DNA from: Oceanobacillus salinisoli
GTDB lineage: Bacteria; Bacillota; Bacilli; Bacillales; Amphibacillaceae
NCBI RefSeq assembly: GCF_009733865.1
Contig: NZ_WOFB01000011.1
Coordinates: forward strand, 124,001-188,000
Length of the DNA stretch: 64,000 bases
Direction: 5' to 3'
Below, piece by piece: positions 57,566-64,000 of this stretch. The notes below the pieces were generated by a model, which saw only the letters and a list, made by a program, of their open reading frames with translations, was not told the DNA's origin and did not search any database. The translations under genes and the position numbers were made by a program. Within the stretch, counting starts at the first letter, position 1. Every line of letters starts with the position of its first letter.

Positions 57566-59257
57566 ATGAGCTATCAAGCATTATACCGCGTTTGGCGCCC
57601 AAGGAATTTTAAAGATGTAGCAGGACAAACTCATATTACACGCACATTGCAAAATGCAATTGTTCAGCAGAAGTTTTCGCATGCTTATGTGTTTTCAGGG
57701 CCTAGAGGAACTGGGAAAACGAGTGCTGCCAAGATTTTTGCAAAAGCGATTAACTGTGAACATACGCCTGTTAAGGAACCATGTAATGAATGTGCCGCAT
57801 GCCGAGGCATTCAGGATGGGTCGATTTCAGATGTCATAGAAATCGATGCAGCTTCCAATACAAGTGTCGATGATATTCGTGAAATACGTGAAAATGTGAA
57901 ATACGCATCTAGTTCTGTTCCATATAAAGTGTACATCATTGATGAAGTGCATATGATTTCGAATAATGCATTCAATGCACTATTAAAAACATTGGAAGAA
58001 CCACCTAAGCATGTTGTATTTATTTTAGCGACGACAGAACCGCATAAGATTCCACTAACCATTCTTTCCAGATGTCAGCGGTTTGATTTTAAACCAATTT
58101 CCAATCAGGCTATCGTGGAACGCATGAAGACGATTATAGATGCGGAAAATATAGCTGTTTCAAAAGAGGCTTTGGAAACAGTTGCACTAGCTGCAGAAGG
58201 CGGAATGCGTGATGCATTAAGTATATTAGATCAAGCCATTTCCTACAGTGACGAGATGGTACAGTTAGAAGACGTATTAGCTGTGACCGGAGGGGTATCC
58301 CAGGGAGTACTTACGGAAATCGTTCAAGCTATGTATCATAAAGATGTTCAGGAAGCATTACAATTATTGGACACCATCATTCAAAACGGGAAAGATCCAG
58401 GACGGTTTGTATATGATTTAATTTATTTTATGCGTGACTTACTATTATTTAAAAGTGCTCCAAGCCTTGAAGGACTACTGGAAAGAGCCAGGGCTGATGA
58501 GGCATTTCAATCATTGGCTGAAGCAGTTTCCAATGATTGGATTCAGGATGCGATTATGCAGTTGAATCAGTGTCAGCAGGAAATCAAATGGACAAACAGT
58601 CCGAAAGTGTTTATTGAAATTGCACTTTTAACAATAACGAATCGTTACCATGATCAAGAACAGAAGACTGGTTCCATTGATTCGGATGCGGTGTTGCAGA
58701 TGAATCAAAAGATATCACAGCTTGAAAAACAATTGCAGCAGTTAAAACAAAATCCTGGTCCAGCTGTGAATCAGCCAGAGGCAGCAAAGGAAAAAAGAAG
58801 ACCTGCAAGAACCGGTAAAAACAGTTACAAAGTTCCATATGAACGAATTCGTGAAGTATTGAAGCAAGCAGAGAAGCAAGCATTAAAACAAGTTCAGTCC
58901 AATTGGGCTGATTTCTTGAGTCGGTTAAAGGCGATGAATGCTCCAGCACATGCTACCATTCAGGATAGTAAACCTGCTGCTGCTTCAGATCAGGCGTTAG
59001 TTGTTGCTTTTAAATATGAAATACATTGTTCTTTATTTTTAGAACATCAAGAGACGGTGGAGTCCGTTCTATCCAATGTATTGGGTAGGCAGCTGGAGAT
59101 AATTGCCATTCCAGATAATGATTGGACGGAGCTACGTGCCGATTTTATTAGCAAGCAAGAAAAAAGTAATCCTGAAGAACCAAAGGACCAGTCAAATCCG
59201 ATTGTAGATGAAGCCAAGAAGCTTTTTGGGGATGACTTGATAGAAATACATGATTAA
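57566..59257 (+). CDS. dnaX: DNA polymerase III subunits gamma/tau
   Basis: Clamp-loader ATPase that loads DnaN and tethers polymerase and helicase. 563 residues, the same as B. subtilis. Walker A SGPRGTGKTSAAK (about 44-56), a four-cysteine zinc module (CEHTPVKEPCNECAAC, about 64-79), IIDEVHMISNNAFNALLKTLEEPP, sensor 1 FILATTEPHKIP, then a C-terminal tau-like extension with a glutamine/lysine-rich linker. I saw no slippery frameshift signal. ebfC, recR and yaaL follow closely, the standard operon. Confidence 0.97.
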   Translation: MSYQALYRVWRPRNFKDVAGQTHITRTLQNAIVQQKFSHAYVFSGPRGTGKTSAAKIFAKAINCEHTPVKEPCNECAACRGIQDGSISDVIEIDAASNTSVDDIREIRENVKYASSSVPYKVYIIDEVHMISNNAFNALLKTLEEPPKHVVFILATTEPHKIPLTILSRCQRFDFKPISNQAIVERMKTIIDAENIAVSKEALETVALAAEGGMRDALSILDQAISYSDEMVQLEDVLAVTGGVSQGVLTEIVQAMYHKDVQEALQLLDTIIQNGKDPGRFVYDLIYFMRDLLLFKSAPSLEGLLERARADEAFQSLAEAVSNDWIQDAIMQLNQCQQEIKWTNSPKVFIEIALLTITNRYHDQEQKTGSIDSDAVLQMNQKISQLEKQLQQLKQNPGPAVNQPEAAKEKRRPARTGKNSYKVPYERIREVLKQAEKQALKQVQSNWADFLSRLKAMNAPAHATIQDSKPAAASDQALVVAFKYEIHCSLFLEHQETVESVLSNVLGRQLEIIAIPDNDWTELRADFISKQEKSNPEEPKDQSNPIVDEAKKLFGDDLIEIHD

Positions 59258-59311
59258 TTTTCCTTGAATGAAAAACAAGGAATGAACTGAAATTATAAAG
59301 GAGGTATTTCC

Positions 59312-59626
59312 ATGAAGGGAAATATGAATAATATGATGAAACAAATGCAAAAAATGCAAAAGAAAATGATGAAGGCGCAGGAAGAGCTGTATGAAATGAC
59401 GTTTGAAGCATCGGCAGGCGGTGGAATGGTTACCGTGGTTGCTAATGGGAAAAAGGAAATCACAGATGTTCAAATTAAAGAAGAAGTAGTGGACCCTGAT
59501 GATATCGATATGCTCCAGGACTTAATTTTAGCCGCTACCAATGATGTTTTAAAACAAATCGACGATAAAACAAATTCCACTATGGGGCAATTTACGAAAG
59601 GTCTAAATATGCCTGGAATGTTCTAG
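59312..59626 (+). CDS. ebfC: Nucleoid-associated protein YbaB/EbfC
   Basis: 104-residue dimeric DNA-binding protein (B. subtilis YaaK). Methionine-rich start [26 protein letters not shown] forms a helix, then [25 protein letters not shown] and the ending MPGMF. AAAGGAGG lies 7 bases before the ATG. Between dnaX and recR as usual. Confidence 0.95.
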   Translation: MKGNMNNMMKQMQKMQKKMMKAQEELYEMTFEASAGGGMVTVVANGKKEITDVQIKEEVVDPDDIDMLQDLILAATNDVLKQIDDKTNSTMGQFTKGLNMPGMF

Positions 59627-59636
59627 GAGGCACATC

Positions 59637-60233
59637 ATGTATTATCCGGAACCAATTTCAAAACTGATTGACAGTTTTACTAAATTGCCAGGCATAGGGC
59701 CAAAGACAGCTGTCCGCCTGGCATTTTTTGTTATCAATATGAAAGATGATGACGTCATGGATTTTGCCAATGCATTAGTGAATGCAAAGCGTGAACTGAC
59801 ACATTGCTCTGTATGTGGTCATATAACCGACCAAGATCCATGTTCCATTTGTTCAGATACATCTCGAGATCAGTCGATTATCTGTGTTGTACAAGATCCA
59901 AAAGATGTCATTGCGATGGAAAAAATGAAAGAATATCGTGGAAAGTACCATGTTCTTCACGGTGCAATCTCACCTATGGATGGCATTGGTCCAGAAGATA
60001 TCAATGTCCCTGACTTAATTAAACGATTAAAGGATGATGAAATAGAAGAACTCATCCTGGCAACTAACCCGAATATTGAAGGTGAAGCTACGGCAATGTA
60101 TATCTCTCGCTTAGTTAAACCATCGGGCATCCGTACCACACGAATTGCTCATGGTCTCCCAGTTGGAGGAGATTTAGAGTATGCAGATGAAGTTACTTTG
60201 TCAAAAGCATTAGAGGGAAGAAGAGATTTGTAA
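59637..60233 (+). CDS. recR: Recombination mediator RecR
   Basis: Works with RecF and RecO to load RecA. 198 residues: helix-hairpin-helix at [15 protein letters not shown]4 zinc finger [16 protein letters not shown] (about 57-72), Toprim domain with [26 protein letters not shown], and the Walker-like end [16 protein letters not shown] motif (here [18 protein letters not shown]). AGGAGG before the ATG. Confidence 0.97.
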   Translation: MYYPEPISKLIDSFTKLPGIGPKTAVRLAFFVINMKDDDVMDFANALVNAKRELTHCSVCGHITDQDPCSICSDTSRDQSIICVVQDPKDVIAMEKMKEYRGKYHVLHGAISPMDGIGPEDINVPDLIKRLKDDEIEELILATNPNIEGEATAMYISRLVKPSGIRTTRIAHGLPVGGDLEYADEVTLSKALEGRRDL

Positions 60234-60250
60234 GAAATTAGGTGGGGTTC

Positions 60251-60460
60251 ATGGGTAGAAAAATAAAGAAAAAAGAAATAGACAGCAATTTGCTGGAAAC
60301 GATATATAAATTGGAGAGTGAATGGAAACAGATTCATTCGATTATGGAAAAAAGTATTGAACCTACTCAAAACGGCCAGCTTCATGAAGCGCTTGCCCAA
60401 GCAAAGTATATTTTCTTATTAAAAGAAGCAAGACATCGTAAGTTGAGTGCGCTTCGTTAA
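60251..60460 (+). CDS. yaaL: YaaL family DUF2508 protein
   Basis: 69-residue, charged, helical protein: LESEWKQIHSIMEKSIEP and LAQAKYIFLLKEARHRKLSALR fit DUF2508. The ATG at 60251 follows AGGTGGGG; a GTG three codons upstream has no site. Function unknown; last gene of dnaX-ebfC-recR-yaaL. Confidence 0.88.
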   Translation: MGRKIKKKEIDSNLLETIYKLESEWKQIHSIMEKSIEPTQNGQLHEALAQAKYIFLLKEARHRKLSALR

Positions 60461-60494
60461 AATACTAGATTACTAGAATATAAGAATAACGATA

Positions 60495-60590
60495 AAGAGG
60501 CTGGGACAAAAAATAGTATAGTTAAAGAAAAATCCGAACTATGATTCAAACTTCTTCCTTTTAGAGTTTGAATTAGTTCGGATTTTTCTT
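60495..60590 (+). repeat. Family 3 element (GAGGCTGGGAC plus long hairpin)
   Basis: AGAGGCTGGGACAAAAAATAG, then AAAAATCCGAACTA-T-GATTCAAACT pairs with AGTTTGAAT-TAGTTCGGATTTTT, a ~22 bp near-perfect stem. It is followed by the palindrome TTATCACGTGATAA. It can also terminate the dnaX operon. Confidence 0.85.
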
Positions 60591-60763
60591 ATCACGTGAT
60601 AAAACAACAAAATTTCTCCCTTATGAAATCATTCGCTATAGAACAAGAGTGTTCTAGCAATGTCCCATCCCTTATTAAATTTGGTTCTTTTCTTCCTCTT
60701 TTCGTCATAAATAATAAATAAGGGTAAATAAAAAAGCGGAAGAAAAAGAGGGGTTGGTTATTG

Positions 60764-61027
60764 GTGAATTCCACACTCGTTATTAGCATTATGGTTGGAT
60801 TAATTGTTATTCTTTTACTTGTAGGTGCTCCAATTAAGCCGATGCGATTTATTGGACAAGCAACCATTAAACTTGGAATTGGCATTCTGTTTTTATTTTT
60901 TGTTAATGTGTTTGGCGGTGCTATCGGACTACATATTCCTATCAATCTATTTACCGCAGTAGTTGCAGGATTTTTAGGATTATTTGGAGTGGCATCGTTA
61001 ACAGCCATTCATCTATTTATCATTTAA
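60764..61027 (+). CDS. bofA: Sigma-K processing inhibitor BofA
   Basis: Membrane protein that, with SpoIVFA, holds the SpoIVFB protease inactive until the forespore signal arrives. 87-88 residues, two membrane segments; VGAPIKPMRFIGQATIKLGIGILFLFFVNVFG and the NLFTAVVAGFLGLFGVASL ending match BofA. Starts at GTG 60764 or TTG 60761 are both possible; a GAGGGG is ~9-12 bases upstream. In B. subtilis rrnA separates bofA from csfB; here only 78 bases do. Confidence 0.92.
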   Translation: MNSTLVISIMVGLIVILLLVGAPIKPMRFIGQATIKLGIGILFLFFVNVFGGAIGLHIPINLFTAVVAGFLGLFGVASLTAIHLFII

Positions 61028-61053
61028 AAGGGAAAAAGTTTCAAAGTTTCCTT

Positions 61054-61083
61054 GTATACATTCCGTTAGATTAGGAGATACTA
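61054..61083 (+). promoter_or_regulatory. Sigma-F promoter of csfB
   Basis: GTATA (61054-61058), 15 bases, GGAGATACTA (61074-61083) matches the sigma-F pattern GYATA / GGNNANNNTR. A stem CCGTTAGA/TCTAACGG (61063-61094) covers the region and reaches the ribosome site GGAGGTGG. B. subtilis csfB is a sigma-F/sigma-G gene. Confidence 0.7.
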
Positions 61084-61105
61084 TTTTCTAACGGAGGTGG
61101 TTTAG

Positions 61106-61297
61106 ATGGAACAGACAAATTTAAACGAACGTTGTGGTATTTGTGAGGATGAAAAGGAAACAGGAATTCATTTATACAACATGTTTATTTGCTCAGAATG
61201 CGAACATAATATTATTCATACCGAACCAAGAGAGAAAAAGTATAACTACTACTTACAAAAATTAAAAAATATAAGTAAACCGAAATTATACTCGTAA
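61106..61297 (+). CDS. csfB: Anti-sigma factor Gin (CsfB)
   Basis: 63-residue zinc-binding protein that inhibits sigma-G (and sigma-E in the forespore) to time late gene expression. CGIC (10-13) and CSEC (29-32) cysteine pairs bind zinc; the rest is charged with KYNYYLQKLKNI near the end. Strong AACGGAGGTGG site 5 bases before the ATG. A terminator follows at 61302-61328. Confidence 0.92.
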   Translation: MEQTNLNERCGICEDEKETGIHLYNMFICSECEHNIIHTEPREKKYNYYLQKLKNISKPKLYS

Positions 61298-61301
61298 TCT
61301 A

Positions 61302-61328
61302 AGTCTTTGCTTGCAAAGGCTTTTTTTC
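61302..61328 (+). terminator. Terminator of csfB
   Basis: AGTCTTTGC and GCAAAGGCT pair (one G-U) around TT, followed by TTTTTTTCTTGG. Confidence 0.85.
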
Positions 61329-61371
61329 TTGGATTAATATAATAGCAGCAGTAATAGAATGGAGATATGAC

Positions 61372-62793
61372 ATGAATCAGAATAAATTACCGTTGTATTC
61401 TACGGTCCATCAATTTGCATCCAATGACCCGGTATCTTTTCATGTACCTGGACATAAAAATGGCAGGATTTTTCCTGAACATGTTCAGGAGGATTTTCGG
61501 CAAATTCTAAGATTAGATGTTACAGAGCTTTCCGGATTAGATGATTTGCATGCACCGGCTGGAGCGATTAAAGAGGCACAGCAGCTTGCGGCTGATTTTT
61601 TTCAGGCAGATGATACGTTTTTCCTTGTAGGTGGCAGTACAGCGGGGAATCTGGCAATGATTCTTGCTTGCTGTCATCCTGGGGATAAAGTCATTGTCCA
61701 GCGAAACAGCCATAAATCTATTTTCCATGCACTGGAATTAAGCGGGGCAAAACCTGTCTTTCTTGCACCGGAATATGATAAACAAGTTGGCCGCTTTACT
61801 TCACCCAGTTTGGAAACAGTAAAAGCTTCATTAAAGCAGCACCGTGATGCAAAGGCGGTCGTACTTACCTATCCTGATTACTTTGGAAAAACGTATCAGA
61901 TCAAAAGAATGATAGATTGGATTCATACTTATCATATTCCAGTTTTAGTGGATGAAGCTCATGGAGTGCATTTTTCTTTAGGAGAACCGTTTCCACCATC
62001 TGCCCTTCATCTTGGAGCGGATGTGGTAGTTCAGTCGGCTCATAAGACGGCACCAGCGATGACTCAATCTTCTTATCTACATATTAAATCCAGTTCTGCT
62101 CTACGTGATAAAATTGCCTATTATTTACAGATGCTGCAGTCAAGCAGTCCATCCTATCCATTAATGGCATCATTGGATATTGCAAGGTATTTCTTAGCAA
62201 CAAGAACAAAGGAAAATTTGCGAAGGATTGAGTGCAGTATACGAAATGTTAGGGCTCTGCTTGAAAAATGTATTTGTTGGGATGTACTTCCCCATACAGA
62301 TGAGAATGACTTATTAAAAATAACGTTACACGTGAAACCGGGTTTTTCCATCCAGGAAGTTGTGGCCTCATTGGAAGAGTCATCCATATTCCCAGAACTT
62401 ACCACAGACAATCAGATTCTTCTCGTTCATGGGCTAGCTTCCTATGAAAATGTCAACCGCTTAAAAAAAGCGATAAAAAGAATCAATGAACGATTAAAAA
62501 AAGGGGAAATCCGTGCTACAATAGATATATCAGAGCTCTTTCCTAAATCCATTAAGGAATTAGCTTTATCTTACCAGGAAATGAATCAGTTAACATATAC
62601 AGATGTTCCTCTTGAAAAAGGAATAGGAAAGATAGCCGCTGAATCAATCATACCTTACCCACCTGGAATACCTCTTGTTTTAAAGGGAGAGGAAATTACG
62701 GAAACACATCTTTTCACCATCAATTATTTGCTTCAACAAGGTGTAAAGTTGCAACAGCGAACTCAAGGTATTAGGATTTACAGCGATAGTTAA
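61372..62793 (+). CDS. yaaO: Orn/Lys/Arg decarboxylase-family PLP enzyme YaaO
   Basis: 473 residues. PLP-dependent fold-type I enzyme of the bacterial ornithine/lysine/arginine decarboxylase family. [10 protein letters not shown] at residues 23-32, [32 protein letters not shown], and the PLP lysine K225 in [12 protein letters not shown] are all present, as is the smaller C-terminal domain. It lacks the N-terminal wing domain of the inducible enzymes, like the speA-type arginine decarboxylases of Bacillus. Substrate not determinable here. Next gene tmk is 13 bases away. Confidence 0.92.
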   Translation: MNQNKLPLYSTVHQFASNDPVSFHVPGHKNGRIFPEHVQEDFRQILRLDVTELSGLDDLHAPAGAIKEAQQLAADFFQADDTFFLVGGSTAGNLAMILACCHPGDKVIVQRNSHKSIFHALELSGAKPVFLAPEYDKQVGRFTSPSLETVKASLKQHRDAKAVVLTYPDYFGKTYQIKRMIDWIHTYHIPVLVDEAHGVHFSLGEPFPPSALHLGADVVVQSAHKTAPAMTQSSYLHIKSSSALRDKIAYYLQMLQSSSPSYPLMASLDIARYFLATRTKENLRRIECSIRNVRALLEKCICWDVLPHTDENDLLKITLHVKPGFSIQEVVASLEESSIFPELTTDNQILLVHGLASYENVNRLKKAIKRINERLKKGEIRATIDISELFPKSIKELALSYQEMNQLTYTDVPLEKGIGKIAAESIIPYPPGIPLVLKGEEITETHLFTINYLLQQGVKLQQRTQGIRIYSDS

Positions 62794-62806
62794 AGGAGTA
62801 CATGAA

Positions 62807-63436
62807 GTGAGCGGATATTTTATTACATTTGAAGGTGGAGAGGGTGCCGGAAAAACAACGATTTTGCATAACATTCACCATAAGTTAGAATCATTAGGTT
62901 ATGATGTTCTGACAACAAGAGAACCTGGTGGAATAGATATTGCAGAACAGATCCGGAAAATTATCCTTGATACAAACAATACGAAAATGGAAGAAAGAAC
63001 GGAAGCGTTATTATATGCCGCAGCCCGAAGACAGCATTTAGTGGAAAGAGTTCTTCCAGCACTTGAACAGGGTAAGATTATATTATGTGATCGATTTATT
63101 GACAGCAGTTTAGCCTATCAAGGGTATGCACGAGGTCTTGGTATAGAGGAGGTATTTGCTGTTAATCAATTTGCGATTACAGATCATATGCCAGACGTAA
63201 CCTTGTTTTTTGATATTGAGCCAAAAAAGGGTTTGGAACGTATTGCGTCGAATAAAAATAGAGAGAGAAATCGTTTAGATCTGGAAAACATCGTATTCCA
63301 CGAAAAAGTATATGAAGGATATCAAATTCTTGCCAAAAAATTCTCTAATCGTATCCAAACCATCAATGCGGATCAACCACTGGAACAAGTTGAAGAAGAA
63401 GTGCTGGATTGTATACTTTCTTATCTTGGCAGATAG
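62807..63436 (+). CDS. tmk: Thymidylate kinase
   Basis: Phosphorylates dTMP to dTDP. 209 residues, GTG start 8 bases behind GGAG. P-loop [11 protein letters not shown] (8-18), TREPGG with the DR-type [19 protein letters not shown] motif, and the LID RNRLDLE. In an operon with yaaO, as in B. subtilis. Confidence 0.97.
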   Translation: MSGYFITFEGGEGAGKTTILHNIHHKLESLGYDVLTTREPGGIDIAEQIRKIILDTNNTKMEERTEALLYAAARRQHLVERVLPALEQGKIILCDRFIDSSLAYQGYARGLGIEEVFAVNQFAITDHMPDVTLFFDIEPKKGLERIASNKNRERNRLDLENIVFHEKVYEGYQILAKKFSNRIQTINADQPLEQVEEEVLDCILSYLGR

Positions 63437-63451
63437 ATAAACTTTCCTTTT

Positions 63452-63500
63452 GCACGTTAGGAAAGTATAAAAAACAAGTGCAGCGAAGTTTAGTTAACCA
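63452..63500 (+). repeat. Dispersed element family 2, left-end fragment
   Basis: GCACGTTAGGAAAGTATAAAA is a near-exact match to the left end of the copies at 45484 and 23848 (inverted); the sequence then diverges (AACAAGTGCAGCG). It lies in the tmk-darA gap. Confidence 0.55.
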
Positions 63501-63542
63501 ATCTTAGTCACTCGTGTTTTAACATATCAAACAAATTTATGA

Positions 63543-63884
<342 letters not shown>

Positions 63885-63911
63885 GCTTATTCACTAGAGG
63901 GGGCGGAGCTA

Positions 63912-64000
63912 ATGAAAATAACCAATGAAATGCATAGACAAACAGATACAACATATAAAAGACAACCATCTGCTGAAACAAAATCGTTTCAAACCCAGCT
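63912..64000 (+). CDS. yaaR: YaaR family DUF327 protein, N-terminal part
   Basis: Starts with MKITNEMHRQTDTTYKRQPS behind AGAGGGGGCGGAG and runs off the window end after ~30 codons. The position directly behind darA and the polar start fit YaaR (DUF327), whose function is unknown. Too short for a motif-based call. Confidence 0.65.
   Translation, partial: MKITNEMHRQTDTTYKRQPSAETKSFQTQ

Noticed and set aside
57566-59257. Programmed frameshift in dnaX giving a short gamma form
   Set aside because: I found no A-rich slippery heptamer with a following hairpin at the expected place; the single 563-residue product matches B. subtilis.
60589-60602. TTATCACGTGATAA as a parS site
   Set aside because: It shares only the CACGTG centre; the outer bases (TTAT/ATAA) do not fit TGTT/AACA. 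It directly abuts the family 3 hairpin.

Overview
The window is one continuous stretch of a low-GC Bacillaceae chromosome centred on the replication origin. Gene order closely follows the Bacillus subtilis order dnaC-rplI-gdpP-yybS ... rpsR-ssb-rpsF-ychF ... spo0J-soj-noc-rsmG-mnmG-mnmE-jag-spoIIIJ-rnpA-rpmH-dnaA-dnaN-yaaA-recF-remB-gyrB-gyrA-yaaC-guaB-dacA-serS-dck-dgk-yaaH-tadA-ffs-dnaX-ebfC-recR-yaaL-bofA-csfB-yaaO-tmk-darA-yaaR. Protein sequences, AT-rich spacers and sporulation genes point to a spore-forming Bacillaceae of the Oceanobacillus/Virgibacillus type; this genus-level guess is inference. || Layout. 1-2050: tail of a DUF3169 membrane protein, sppA and an RDD protein. 2050-2870: repeats only. 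2870-15070, mostly minus strand: dnaB, rplI, gdpP, yybS, the rpsF-ssb-rpsR operon with a probable S6:S18 leader, ychF, yyzM, transporters, the forespore gene yyaC, an odd channel-like protein and a DUF554 protein. 15070-23490, minus strand: segregation genes spo0J-soj and noc flanked by two parS sites, then rsmG (frameshifted), mnmG and mnmE. 23490-27410, minus strand: a DnaA-box cluster, a small probable sporulation cluster (SASP, YozQ and an unknown protein), jag-yidC and rnpA-rpmH. 28190-30170: bipartite oriC around dnaA. From here rightward most genes are on the plus strand: dnaN, yaaA, recF, remB, gyrB, gyrA, an HD-GYP-like protein, guaB, dacA, T-box-controlled serS, tRNA-Ser, T-box-controlled proI, dck-dgk (minus), tRNA-Arg, then a block gltP-acsA-hmp/nsrR that splits the usual dgk-yaaH neighbourhood, then yaaH, tadA, SRP RNA, dnaX-ebfC-recR-yaaL, bofA, csfB, yaaO, tmk, darA and the start of yaaR. 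|| How it works together. Replication initiation (dnaA, dnaN, dnaB, oriC), topology (gyrAB), origin segregation (parS, Spo0J, Soj, Noc), tRNA wobble modification (mnmE, mnmG, tadA), c-di-AMP turnover and sensing (gdpP, darA) and sporulation control (bofA, csfB, yaaH, yyaC, SASP) are clustered. I recognised control signals for several: T-boxes, a cre site at acsA, an NsrR-type operator at hmp, and sigma-E/F/G-like promoters. || The least explained part is intergenic. At least five repeat families are scattered here: a ~270-360 bp element with degenerate terminal inverted repeats (six copies), a ~120 bp double-hairpin element, a GGCTGGGAC plus hairpin element, a bcr1-like 144 bp element, and a 20/21 bp tandem array phased at about two helical turns. 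Other oddities are a frameshifted rsmG, a decapitated small alarmone synthetase under the proI promoter, a voltage-sensor protein whose potassium filter is replaced, and an HD-GYP protein lacking the HD histidine. I found no CRISPR array, prophage, transposase, rRNA operon or recognisable defence system. All calls come from reading the sequence; no database search was run.
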